64,000 bases of DNA from Guptibacillus hwajinpoensis. GTDB lineage: Bacteria > Bacillota > Bacilli > Bacillales > Guptibacillaceae. The stretch lies in the NCBI RefSeq assembly GCF_020171785.1, contig NZ_JAIVAE010000006.1:287204-351203 (forward strand), read 5' to 3'. Positions 25,750-34,395 of this stretch are shown here, piece by piece; the stretch's first letter is position 1, and each line of letters starts with the position of its first letter. The notes under the pieces are model-generated. The model saw only the letters and a program-made list of their open reading frames with translations, was not told the origin of the DNA and ran no database searches. A program made the translations under genes and the position numbers.

Positions 25750-25891
25750 TAAGTTAGAGGAATGGATCGCTTATGAAGATCAAAAGCGTCTGGGAGAAAA
25801 GGCATCTGTGGAGCAGTATTTTGCACCCGAGTATTCTACACACACCTGGACACTTTTAGGCACACCTACGATTGAACCCTCTCACTGTTGA
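25718..25891 (+). CDS. Small ORF of 57 codons overlapping the previous gene
   Basis: The frame reads MATEMGAAVPDK.. and ends ..LLGTPTIEPSHC. It overlaps the Tyr/Cys-rich gene by 32 bases in another frame. GAGG lies 4 bases before the ATG. After the overlap the codons look coding (EEWIAYEDQKRLGEKASVEQ). The overlap suggests coupling. I do not recognise a family; it could also start later, or be the end of a decayed gene. Confidence 0.45.
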   Translation: MATEMGAAVPDKLEEWIAYEDQKRLGEKASVEQYFAPEYSTHTWTLLGTPTIEPSHC

Positions 25892-25901
25892 GCATATTCT
25901 A

Positions 25902-25945
25902 TAAAGGGCGCGTTGTTCAGATTTCTGCAATTCGCCTTTTCTTTA
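25902..25945 (+). terminator. Weak terminator candidate
   Basis: AAAGGGCG pairs imperfectly with CGCCTTTT across a long loop, followed by a T-rich stretch. Confidence 0.45.
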
Positions 25946-26092
25946 TTTAACTATTTTTGTTTCCTTGTTAACAGTAGATAACGATACATATATGATTTTT
26001 AGTAGCATAAAGCAATACAACTTCCGCTTTTTGTGTTAAAATTTTAGAAATTTCATCATTGTTTCGATCGTGTTTAGATAAGGAGATGTAAC

Positions 26093-27187
26093 ATGGGGAA
26101 GAAGCGTATTGTCGTTAAGATTGGAAGTAGTTCATTAACAAATGGACGGGGAGAAATTGATTTAGATAAGCTTATTGATCATGTCAATGCGCTTGCATTA
26201 CTTCGACAAGAGGGACATGAAGTACTTCTTGTTTCGTCAGGCGCAGTGGCGGCAGGTTTTAAAGAACTAGGTTATCCAGCAAGGCCGGTTACGTTAAAAG
26301 GTAAGCAGGCTGCAGCAGCTCTTGGACAAAGTTTACTCATTAAATCTTATATCGAGGAATTCAATCAGCGAAACATTTCAGTCGCTCAAATTCTATTAAC
26401 ACGCCCTGATTTCTCGAATCAAGAACGATACAAGAATGCCTTTGATACGCTGTCTGAATTGCTGGCAAGAGGCGTGATGCCAATTATTAATGAAAATGAT
26501 ACGGTTTCAACGGAGGAGTTAAAATTTGGCGACAACGATATGCTGTCAGCACTTGTAAGCGGGCTGGTTCATTCGGATGAGCTCATCATATTAACGGATG
26601 TGAACGGCATCTATGATTCGAATCCGGCAACGAATCCGAATGCAGTCAAATACCAGTCTCTGGCAGAGATTGATGATACGATGATTGAACAAGCCGGTGG
26701 CGCCGGATCAAGTGCTGGAACAGGAGGCATGAAATCAAAGCTAATTGCAGCGAAGACAGCTTTAAACCTGAACGTTCGCGTCTTTATCGGTCACGAAAAA
26801 GGGAGCGAAAAGTTACTTCGAATTCTTTCTGGTGTTGGAGATGGAACCTATATCAGTCGAAAGAAAGCCACATCTTTCCCAATAAAAAAACAATGGATTG
26901 CGATGCACTCTCATGTATCAGGTCAGCTTTATATTGATGAAGGAGCAGAAGAAGCGATTGTTTTAAAAGGAAAGAGTTTACTATATAGCGGAATCAAGCA
27001 AGTGGTTGGATCTTTTGATGTTGGGGATGTTGTAGAGGTACACGGAGAGAGTGGAAAACTTGGAAAAGGACAGGTCCGATATTCGTCTGCATTCTTGGAG
27101 AAGGTGATTTACAATCAGGAGAATGAGAGCCCCACAGTAGAAGTGATTCATAGAGATCAATGGGTAGCAGGGATGATGAAGTCATAA
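26093..27187 (+). CDS. proB: Glutamate 5-kinase with PUA domain
   Basis: A 364-residue enzyme for the first step of proline synthesis: ATP + L-glutamate to glutamyl 5-phosphate. The amino acid kinase domain (1-255) has RIVVKIGSSSLTNGRG, VSSGAVAAGF, INENDTVSTEELKFGDND and GTGGMKSKLIAA. The C-terminal PUA domain (about 270-355) contains LLYSGIKQVVGSFDVGDVVEV. AAGGAGATG precedes the ATG. No proA follows and no proC is nearby, unlike the usual proBA pair, so proline biosynthesis genes are split. The copy could serve osmotic proline production; this is inference. Confidence 0.93.
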   Translation: MGKKRIVVKIGSSSLTNGRGEIDLDKLIDHVNALALLRQEGHEVLLVSSGAVAAGFKELGYPARPVTLKGKQAAAALGQSLLIKSYIEEFNQRNISVAQILLTRPDFSNQERYKNAFDTLSELLARGVMPIINENDTVSTEELKFGDNDMLSALVSGLVHSDELIILTDVNGIYDSNPATNPNAVKYQSLAEIDDTMIEQAGGAGSSAGTGGMKSKLIAAKTALNLNVRVFIGHEKGSEKLLRILSGVGDGTYISRKKATSFPIKKQWIAMHSHVSGQLYIDEGAEEAIVLKGKSLLYSGIKQVVGSFDVGDVVEVHGESGKLGKGQVRYSSAFLEKVIYNQENESPTVEVIHRDQWVAGMMKS

Positions 27188-27198
27188 GAAATCAAGAA

Positions 27199-27237
27199 TA
27201 GAGATGCCCCGAATAATGTAGCGGGGGCATCTCTTTC
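27199..27237 (+). terminator. Intrinsic terminator
   Basis: AGAGATGCCCC pairs with GGGGCATCTCT, followed by T's. It ends proB. Confidence 0.9.
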
Positions 27238-27339
27238 TTCATTAGGACAATCATCAATATGATAATTCTGTGGATTTAGAACATAAAACCAAACGATGGT
27301 AGAATAAAGCTATGAATCTAATCGAAGGACTGGTATAGC

Positions 27340-28071
27340 ATGCTATCTTTAGAAGATCGATTTCGTAAATTTGAATATCAGTTAACGGATCTCGAAGATC
27401 AAATTATTCAATATATTCTTCAAAATAAAGCGGAAGTTGTAAATATGTCGGTGCAACACCTTGCACGACAAACTCACACAGTACCCAATTCCATTATGAG
27501 GCTTATGAAGAAGTTGGAATACGAAGGATTTACGCAATTGAAACTTAGATTGAAAGATGAAATGGCAACGAAAGAAACAAAAAGCTCATCTTTTCAATAT
27601 GAAATGGAACGAACGATGGAACTGACGGATAAGCGGTTGATTCAATTAGCAGGTGAATGGATCCATCAATCTCAACGTCTTTTAGTGTTTGGCGCAGGAG
27701 CACATTCGTATATAAGTGAATTAATTGTGATGAATATCAAACCATTTCATAAAGATGTTACTTTTTCTGAACATCGTCATGAGAACATGGCAGCGTTGCA
27801 GCATTTCACCAAGAAAGATGTTGTTATTTTGCTAAGTCAATCTGGAGAAACGCCGCAAACCCTTGATCTTGGTGAATATGCGAATAAGCAAGGCGCAAAA
27901 ATTATCGGTTTGAGTCATATTGGAGAAAGTCGACTCAGCGAGATAGCGGATTTGATGTTATATTGTTATGCACCTAAAGAGGAAACGAATGGCTATAACA
28001 CAACAAACTTTGTGCCAATGGCTATGGTCGCACGCTTATTAGTTGAATCCTATCGCAAGCTCTGTGTATAA
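27340..28071 (+). CDS. MurR/RpiR-family regulator of the mannosylglycerate locus
   Basis: A 243-residue regulator. The N-terminal HTH_6 domain (1-75) has LARQTHTVPNSIMRLMKKLEYEGFTQLKLRL. The SIS sugar-phosphate-binding domain (about 105-235) has RLLVFGAGAHSYISE, ILLSQSGETPQTLD and IIGLSHIGESRL. It lies directly upstream of the PTS/mannosidase genes in the same direction. It probably senses a phosphorylated sugar intermediate such as mannose-6-phosphate or phospho-mannosylglycerate. E. coli uses a GntR-type MngR for this job, so the regulator family differs. Confidence 0.85.
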   Translation: MLSLEDRFRKFEYQLTDLEDQIIQYILQNKAEVVNMSVQHLARQTHTVPNSIMRLMKKLEYEGFTQLKLRLKDEMATKETKSSSFQYEMERTMELTDKRLIQLAGEWIHQSQRLLVFGAGAHSYISELIVMNIKPFHKDVTFSEHRHENMAALQHFTKKDVVILLSQSGETPQTLDLGEYANKQGAKIIGLSHIGESRLSEIADLMLYCYAPKEETNGYNTTNFVPMAMVARLLVESYRKLCV

Positions 28072-28104
28072 ATACACAGGGCTTATCTATTTTTAATTAT
28101 TTTT

Positions 28105-28172
28105 GTGAATGCGCTAACAAAATAAGTGTTCAAGCATTAAATACATTTATGATGAAGTTGTAAGCGATTACT
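28105..28172 (+). promoter_or_regulatory. Two cre-like CcpA sites before the PTS gene
   Basis: TTGTAAGCGATTACT at 28158-28172 matches the cre consensus WTGNAANCGNWNNCW fully. A second, one-mismatch site is GTGAATGCGCTAACA at 28105-28119. The proximal site lies about 20 bases before the PTS start codon. Catabolite repression by CcpA/HPr-Ser-P is expected. Confidence 0.75.
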
Positions 28173-28190
28173 TGATGAGGAGGTTAAATA

Positions 28191-30128
28191 ATGAATCTAC
28201 AAAATGTCACTTCTCTCGATTTAATTAAAATTAATCAACATTACGCTACAAAACATGAAGCGATTGAATCATTAACAGAAGCGTTAGAAGTTGCAGGTAA
28301 ACTATCAGATAAAGAACAATACTTTAACGCTGTTTTAGATCGAGAAAAGCTTTCACCAACAGGTTTTGAAGGTGGGCTTGCGATTCCGCACGGTAAATCG
28401 AAAGGTGTCAAAGAAGCAGCTTTCGCTGTAGCGACGGTAAGTAAGCCAATAGAAGATTGGGAAAGTGTGGATCCGACAAACCAGGTTGATTTGGTTTTTC
28501 TACTAGCGATTCCTGAAGCGGAAGCAGGCTCAACGCATGTCTCTCTTTTAGCAGAATTAGTAACGCGCCTTTCTGATCCCACATATAAAGACCAACTCGT
28601 TAAAATGAAATCACCTCACGATTTATACGAGGCTCTTGGAGACGCTGAAGATAAACTGGTAGAAGAAGCAGGTGAGGAAACTCGACCGCTTGTGTTAGGT
28701 GTTACGGCCTGTCCAGCAGGGATTGCTCATACTTATATGGCAGCAGAAGCTCTAATGAAGGCTGCAAAAGAAATGAATGTAAGAATGAAAGTAGAAAAGC
28801 AAGGTGCCAATGGAATTGAAGGTCGTCATTCGAAGAAAGACTTAAGTGAAGCAGTAGGCGTTATTTTCGCCAATGACGTAGCTGTTAAGGATCAAGAACG
28901 CTTCAAGCACTTACCAACAGTGAAAGCAAATGTTGCATCACCGATGAAAGATGGTAAAGGTTTAATTGAAAAGGTACTTCAAAAGAAACAATCTACTGCT
29001 TCAAACACGGAGCATCTAGACGACATGAGTGAAGATGAAGACCATAAGCCTTTTAAGACTGAAATAAAAGATTCGATCCTTACAGGAATCTCATACATTA
29101 TTCCGATCATTGTTGCCGGTGGAATGATCTCCGCTTTTGCTACGCTTATTGCGCAAGGATTTGGATTAGAAGATGTGCTAGCAACCGAGGGATCGTGGTT
29201 ATTCCAGATTAAAACGTTAGGTGGACTGTTACTTAGCACACTAATGGTTCCGATCCTTGCTGCCTACATGGCATACTCCATCGCGGATATACCTGGTCTC
29301 GGACCTGGATTTGCAGCTGGTGTTGCAGCCAATATGATTGGCAGTGGCTTCCTTGGTGGGATGCTTGGTGGTTTCCTTGCTGGTTATCTACTGAAATTCA
29401 TGAAGCAAAAAATTAAGCCTAGTGGTACTTTTGCAGGATTTGTAAGCTTTTGGGTATATCCGGTTCTTGGTTCTCTTATTACTATCCTAATTATGCTATT
29501 TGTCGTAGGTGAGCCTGTTACGTGGTTAAATGAAACGCTAATCAATTGGCTTGATGGTATGACAGGAACGAATGCGATTATTTTAGGTGCGTTAATTGGA
29601 GGCTTTGTATCCTTTGATTTAGGCGGTCCAGTAAATAAAGCCGCGTACACATTTTGTATTGGAGCCATGGCGAGCGGCAACTTTATACCTTATGCCACTT
29701 TCGCTTCAGTTAAAATGGTTTCCGCTTTCTCCGTTACAGCAGCTACCATTATTGCGAATAAATCGTTTAGTCAAAGTGAAAAAGCTGTTGGGAAACAGAC
29801 GTGGATTCTTGGTTTAGCAGGCATTACGGAAGGAGCCATTCCGTTTATGATTAATGACCCATTACGCGTCATTCCTTCACTTGTAGCGGGATCAGCCGTG
29901 ACCGGAGCAATTATTTCTGTAGCGAATATAGGGTTAAACGTCCCTGGCGCAGGTATCTTCTCACTTGCTCTCCTTCAAGGAGGAACGGGCGGGGTTATGA
30001 ATGCGGTCCTTTGGTTTGGTGCCGCAGTGATTGGTGCAGCCATTTCAACGATTCTTCTTATCTTAACGAGAAAACAAAAGATCAAAAAATATGGATATGA
30101 AAAAGCGTTAAAGCAACAAGCAGCATAA
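28191..30128 (+). CDS. mngA: PTS EIIABC, fructose family, probable mannosylglycerate importer
   Basis: A 645-residue fused permease. The IIA domain (about 1-150) has phospho-His67 in LAIPHGKS. IIB (about 167-265) has phospho-Cys174 in VTACPAGIAHTY. IIC (about 290-640) has roughly nine helices with GAIIGG-type loops and GGPVNKAAYTFC. It takes up and phosphorylates a sugar with phosphoenolpyruvate energy. The next gene is a GH38 mannosidase and then glycerate kinase, which points to 2-O-alpha-mannosyl-D-glycerate as substrate (family and context; fructose or mannose cannot be excluded from the sequence alone). GAGGAGGT precedes the ATG, and two cre-like sites lie upstream. Confidence 0.85.
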   Translation: MNLQNVTSLDLIKINQHYATKHEAIESLTEALEVAGKLSDKEQYFNAVLDREKLSPTGFEGGLAIPHGKSKGVKEAAFAVATVSKPIEDWESVDPTNQVDLVFLLAIPEAEAGSTHVSLLAELVTRLSDPTYKDQLVKMKSPHDLYEALGDAEDKLVEEAGEETRPLVLGVTACPAGIAHTYMAAEALMKAAKEMNVRMKVEKQGANGIEGRHSKKDLSEAVGVIFANDVAVKDQERFKHLPTVKANVASPMKDGKGLIEKVLQKKQSTASNTEHLDDMSEDEDHKPFKTEIKDSILTGISYIIPIIVAGGMISAFATLIAQGFGLEDVLATEGSWLFQIKTLGGLLLSTLMVPILAAYMAYSIADIPGLGPGFAAGVAANMIGSGFLGGMLGGFLAGYLLKFMKQKIKPSGTFAGFVSFWVYPVLGSLITILIMLFVVGEPVTWLNETLINWLDGMTGTNAIILGALIGGFVSFDLGGPVNKAAYTFCIGAMASGNFIPYATFASVKMVSAFSVTAATIIANKSFSQSEKAVGKQTWILGLAGITEGAIPFMINDPLRVIPSLVAGSAVTGAIISVANIGLNVPGAGIFSLALLQGGTGGVMNAVLWFGAAVIGAAISTILLILTRKQKIKKYGYEKALKQQAA

Positions 30129-30150
30129 TTATTAAATGAGGTGAGCAGCT

Positions 30151-32766
30151 ATGACAAAAAACGTCCACATCGTCCCTCACATGCATTGGGATCGAGAATG
30201 GTATTTTTCAACAGAAGAATCACGCATTTTACTCGTAAATAATATGGAAGAGATTCTAACAAGATTAGAAAACGACCCTGATTATCCTTACTATGTATTA
30301 GATGGACAAACAGCGATTTTAGAGGATTTCTTTGAAATTCGTCCTGAGCAAAGAGAACGTGTGAAGAAACTTGTTCAAGCGGGTAAGTTGATCATTGGAC
30401 CGTGGTACACGCAAACAGATGAGATGGTCGTTGGTGGAGAATCCATTGTACGAAATCTTTATTACGGTATGAAAGACAGTGCAGAATTTGGTGAGCCAAT
30501 GAAAATTGGCTACCTTCCCGATTCGTTTGGGCAGTCTGCGCAAATGCCACAAATTCTGAACGGGTTTGACATTAAATATTCGATTTTCTGGAGAGGAACT
30601 TCTGAAAATCACGGAACAGATAAAACTGAATTCTACTGGTCGGCTCCTGGTGACTCAAAAGTTCTTGTTCAACTCATGCCGCTCGGGTACGCTATTGGAA
30701 AGTACTTACCAGAAGAAGAGGAAGCACTACAGAAAAGAATGGATAAATACTTTACGGTGCTCGATCGAGGGGCAACTGGCGATGACGTTCTGTTACCAAA
30801 TGGACATGATCAGATGCCCATCCAGCAAAATATATATGAAGTCATTTCCGTATTAGAAAAGCTTTATCCAGAAAGAGAATTTTTCTTAAGCCGATATGAA
30901 GATTTGCTTGAGAGAATCGAGAAAAATGAAGGCCTTGATGAGATTTACGGAGAGTTTCTTCACGGTAAATACCAGCGCGTCCACCGGAGCATTTATTCTA
31001 CGCGTGCGGATATTAAAGCGGCCAATACACGCATCGAGAATAAACTTACGAATCATCTAGAACCTTTAGCATCACTCGCCTACAAACTAGGATTTGAGTA
31101 TCATCACGGTTTAATTGAGCCGATATGGAAAGAAATTATGAAAAACCATGCACATGATAGTATCGGATGCTGCTGCTCTGATAAAGTTCATGCGGAGATT
31201 ATGGCGCGTTTCCAGAATGCTGAAGAACGGACAGATCGTTTAATCGATTTCTATAAACGTAAAATCACAGACCATATCAATACTGATCGAAAAGAGGATC
31301 GTCTTGTTTTCTTTAACCTTCTTCCTGAGGAACGCGAAGAAGTAACAACAACGACTGTCACGACAAAGTTTAGTTCATTTAAACTAATAGACGACTACGG
31401 AAAAGAACTCGAATACGAAATTCTTTCTACAAAAATTATTGATCCCGGTTTAATTGACCGACAAATCGTGCATTACGGAAACTATGATCCATTTGTGGAA
31501 TTTACAATTGAAGTGAAAACAAAACTTTCTGGCATCGGCTATCAAACTTATTATGTGGTCGAATCGAATGAAAATCAGCTAGTTCTTCCGAATGAAAACC
31601 ATCATACTGTTGAAACAGCTGCCTATTCTATTCAATTTGAACAAAACGGTACATTATCACTAACGGATAAAGAGACAGGTCAAACCCATGTAGGCGTTCT
31701 TGGGCTTGAGAATGTTGGAGATGATGGAGATGAATATGATTTCTCGCCATTAGAAGGTGAAAAACCTCGCTTTAGTGTCGATGAAATAAAAGATACTCAA
31801 ATAAGCTTACAGTCAACCCAACAGACTCATCGTGCTACTATCACTTATCAATGGACTTTACCAGCAGATCTTGAAGCGAGGAAGCAGAATGGTAAAAGTT
31901 CTGCTACAGTTGATTTTCACATTGAGCTTACAATTCCAATCAAAGGTAACGTGATAGAGGTTTCCTGTAATGTGATTAATAATGTGAAGGATCACCGAAT
32001 TCGCGTCTTACTTCCAACACAGATTGCTAGCTCATTTTCCTTTGCAGATCAACAGTTCGGAACGATTGAACGAAAAGTCATTGATGATGGAATGGCCGTT
32101 TGGGAAAAAGAAGGTTGGGATGAGCGACCGGATGCGATTTATCCTTTCCTTAGTTATGTGGGACTAGAAGATGAGAAAAAAACAGCCGTGGTCATGACAA
32201 ACAGCGTGAGAGAATATGAGATTATTGGAGAGCGTTTTGATACAATTGCGCTCACGCTCTTTAGAAGCGTTGGTGTTCTTGGTAAGGAAGAGCTTGTTCG
32301 ACGTCCAGGGCGTCCATCAGGAATTAAATTACCGACCCCGGACTCCCAAATGCTCGGCGAGTACCAATTTCAATTTGGATTCGCTTATGTAAAAGGCAAT
32401 CGAGATGAGGCAAAAGTAGCTCAGCTAGCAAAACGGTATGTGAGTCCTTTCATTTCATATAATAAAATTCCTCATAATGCGATGAAACTGAATCAAGAAG
32501 ATATTCAAGTCCCATCTGTCTTTACTCTCTTCTCATTTGAAGAAACGAATTTGATCATGAGTACATTGAAGAAAGCAGAGTTGGATGAAGGGCTATTGAT
32601 TCGCTATTATAACCCAACAGCTCGTGAGGAAAAGGTACAGTTAGAGCATGAAGCCATTCAGCAAGTGAATGAAGTGAATTTAAATGAAATGAAAACGAAT
32701 GCTTCTCACATTGAAACAGCTGTCGTACTGTCACCAAGTCAGGTGAGAAGCTTCTTGATCCAATAG
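30151..32766 (+). CDS. mngB: GH38 alpha-mannosidase, probable phospho-mannosylglycerate hydrolase
   Basis: An 871-residue glycosidase. The zinc-site motif HMHWDREW lies near residues 10-17, the nucleophile Asp in GYLPDSFGQSAQMPQ, and another zinc His in NHAHDSIGCC. The C-terminal beta-domains follow the family plan. It has no signal peptide, so it works in the cytoplasm on the phosphorylated product of the PTS: it would release mannose-6-phosphate and glycerate. It follows mngA by 22 bases with GAGGTGAG. Mannose-6-phosphate feeds glycolysis after isomerisation, and no manA is present here. Confidence 0.88.
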   Translation: MTKNVHIVPHMHWDREWYFSTEESRILLVNNMEEILTRLENDPDYPYYVLDGQTAILEDFFEIRPEQRERVKKLVQAGKLIIGPWYTQTDEMVVGGESIVRNLYYGMKDSAEFGEPMKIGYLPDSFGQSAQMPQILNGFDIKYSIFWRGTSENHGTDKTEFYWSAPGDSKVLVQLMPLGYAIGKYLPEEEEALQKRMDKYFTVLDRGATGDDVLLPNGHDQMPIQQNIYEVISVLEKLYPEREFFLSRYEDLLERIEKNEGLDEIYGEFLHGKYQRVHRSIYSTRADIKAANTRIENKLTNHLEPLASLAYKLGFEYHHGLIEPIWKEIMKNHAHDSIGCCCSDKVHAEIMARFQNAEERTDRLIDFYKRKITDHINTDRKEDRLVFFNLLPEEREEVTTTTVTTKFSSFKLIDDYGKELEYEILSTKIIDPGLIDRQIVHYGNYDPFVEFTIEVKTKLSGIGYQTYYVVESNENQLVLPNENHHTVETAAYSIQFEQNGTLSLTDKETGQTHVGVLGLENVGDDGDEYDFSPLEGEKPRFSVDEIKDTQISLQSTQQTHRATITYQWTLPADLEARKQNGKSSATVDFHIELTIPIKGNVIEVSCNVINNVKDHRIRVLLPTQIASSFSFADQQFGTIERKVIDDGMAVWEKEGWDERPDAIYPFLSYVGLEDEKKTAVVMTNSVREYEIIGERFDTIALTLFRSVGVLGKEELVRRPGRPSGIKLPTPDSQMLGEYQFQFGFAYVKGNRDEAKVAQLAKRYVSPFISYNKIPHNAMKLNQEDIQVPSVFTLFSFEETNLIMSTLKKAELDEGLLIRYYNPTAREEKVQLEHEAIQQVNEVNLNEMKTNASHIETAVVLSPSQVRSFLIQ

Positions 32767-32783
32767 TAAAAGGAGGTGGAGAA

Positions 32784-33889
32784 ATGAATGTATTGATTGC
32801 GATGGACTCGTTCAAAGGTTCTTTATCCTCGAAGGATGCAGGTGAGGCGGTTAAGTTCGGGATTAAGCGAGTATTCCCTGATAGTGTCGTTGACGTTATT
32901 CCGGTAGCAGACGGAGGAGAAGGGTCATTGGAAGCGATCCAAACATTGCCGGGACACTTTGTAATGGTGCCGATCCACCAGCTAGACGGAAAAAAACGAA
33001 GCGCTCGTTATTATCGAACAGAGCAAGCCGCGTACATTGAATCGGCTGAAGCGGTGGGGCTGCATTTGATTTCATCAGACAACTTAGAACCTTCACGTTT
33101 AACAAGCTATGGTGTTGGTGAGCTGATCCAGGATGCTGAAGAAAAAGGCGCCAAAGACATATACGTCTTCCTGGGAGGGACGGGGACCACCGATGGAGGG
33201 TCGGAATGCTACAGGCCCTAGGGTATACGTGTTTTGATCATTCATGCGAAGAACTTCCTCTCCAACAGAATCCTTTACTAGACACAGCATCCATCCGTGA
33301 AAGTAGTAGTCAGCTTAATGCGAATCTTTATATCGTGACGGATGTGGACAACCCTTATGCAGGTCAAAGAGGAGCAGCTGCTGTTTTTGGACCGCAAAAA
33401 GGCATGAAGAAAGAAGAAATTCCGACTTATGATGCTGCTCTTCATAGAGTAGCAGATCTTCTTTCTCTTCCTCCTTCTCAAAAAGGAGCAGGAGCGGCAG
33501 GAGGGATTGGGGGATCACTCTATTCTCTTGGAGCGACTTTTGTCCCTGGAATTGAGTGGATGCTTGAACTGCTAAAAGTAGAAGAAAAGCTCGCAGTGGC
33601 TGACATCGCTTTTACTGGGGAAGGGCAAATGGATGATCAAACTGCTTATGGAAAAGTTCCGTCTGGAGTTGGAAAACTTGCGAAAAAACACAACGTCCCA
33701 TGCTTTGCCTTAGCAGGGCAGGTTGTTGAACCGGTGGATAACTTGTATGAAACATTATCGGGAGTACTTTCGATTCAGCAAGGATGTCATTCATTAGAAC
33801 ATGCTCTTAACCCAGACGTAACAAAATCTCAATTGGCCTTTTCAGCGGAGCAAGTGATGCGTATCTGGAGTAGCGGAAGAGGTAACTAA
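32784..33889 (+). pseudogene. glxK: Glycerate kinase (GlxK/GarK family), single-base frameshift
   Basis: Two frames together make one glycerate kinase of about 368 residues. The first (32784-33221) has DSFKGSLSSKDAGEAVKFG and VADGGEGSLEA and ends FLGGTGTTDGGS then runs off frame. The second (33206-33889) resumes MLQALGYTCFD and has DVDNPYAGQRGAAAVFGPQKG and FTGEGQMDDQTAYGK. One G is missing near 33203-33205: TCGGAATG where TCGGGAATG would keep frame. It would phosphorylate the glycerate released by MngB. GGAGGG happens to lie 5 bases before the ATG of the second frame, so re-initiation giving two fragments is conceivable. A sequencing error is an equally likely cause. Confidence 0.85.
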
Positions 33890-33896
33890 AGCAAGG

Positions 33897-33931
33897 AAAG
33901 TCCCGTTCCTTTAAGGAGCGGGACTTTTCAT
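33897..33931. terminator. Bidirectional terminator
   Basis: AAAGTCCCG..CCT pairs with AGG..CGGGACTTT. It sits between the convergent glycerate kinase and MerR genes. Confidence 0.9.
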
Positions 33932-34299
33932 TATTTCATCAAGGATTTCTCCATCAGTTCTTTATATGTTGAAATTTTCTTGGATAACATATCATCCGTT
34001 CCAAGAAGGGTCTCGATTTGATCACGAATAAACTGCCGATGATCTTCAAGGAGTCTAAGGCGTGCATTCGCAGTGTGTTCTCCTTCAAGAAATAACCGCG
34101 TATATTCTTTAATTTGAGAGACGGGCATTTGGGTTTCTCTTAATTTTTTGACGAACTGCAACCACTTCAAATGCTGCTCGTCAAATTGTCTCACGCCATG
34201 ATCGTTACGAATCGGATCAATAATTCCTTCTTTTTCGTAATAGCGGAGAGTGTGGGCACTTATATCTACCTTTTTAGCAATTTCACTTATCGAGTACAT
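33931..34299 (-). CDS. MerR-family regulator
   Basis: A 122-residue regulator. It starts MYSISEIAKKVDISAHTLRYYEKEGIIDP, the MerR winged-helix signature, then a coiled-coil dimerisation helix, with no Cys cluster for metals. It is divergent from an SDR gene, and the shared 34300-34395 region has a promoter with a 19-bp spacer and a palindrome. It resembles the aldehyde/electrophile-sensing AdhR-like group, but it has no conserved Cys visible in the right place. It should activate the SDR gene. Confidence 0.9.
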   Translation of the reverse strand: MYSISEIAKKVDISAHTLRYYEKEGIIDPIRNDHGVRQFDEQHLKWLQFVKKLRETQMPVSQIKEYTRLFLEGEHTANARLRLLEDHRQFIRDQIETLLGTDDMLSKKISTYKELMEKSLMK

Positions 34300-34327
34300 T
34301 GAATCGCCCCTCGCTTTTTCGTTTCGT

Positions 34328-34358
34328 TTGACTTAGAGTGCACTCAAACGTCTACAAT
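34328..34358 (+). promoter_or_regulatory. MerR-type promoter with 19-bp spacer and palindromic operator
   Basis: TTGACT (34328-34333) and TACAAT (34353-34358) are separated by 19 bp, longer than the usual 17, as typical for MerR-activated promoters. The spacer holds the perfect palindrome GAGTGCACTC (34336-34345) within a longer CTTAGAGTGCACTCAAA. Confidence 0.85.
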
Positions 34359-34395
34359 AAGATTGTATCATAATGAAATAAGTGGAGGGATTAAC

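Noticed and set aside
25945..26092. T-box or other riboswitch before proB
   Set aside because: No T-box TGGNACCGCG-like sequence and no terminator before the start codon.
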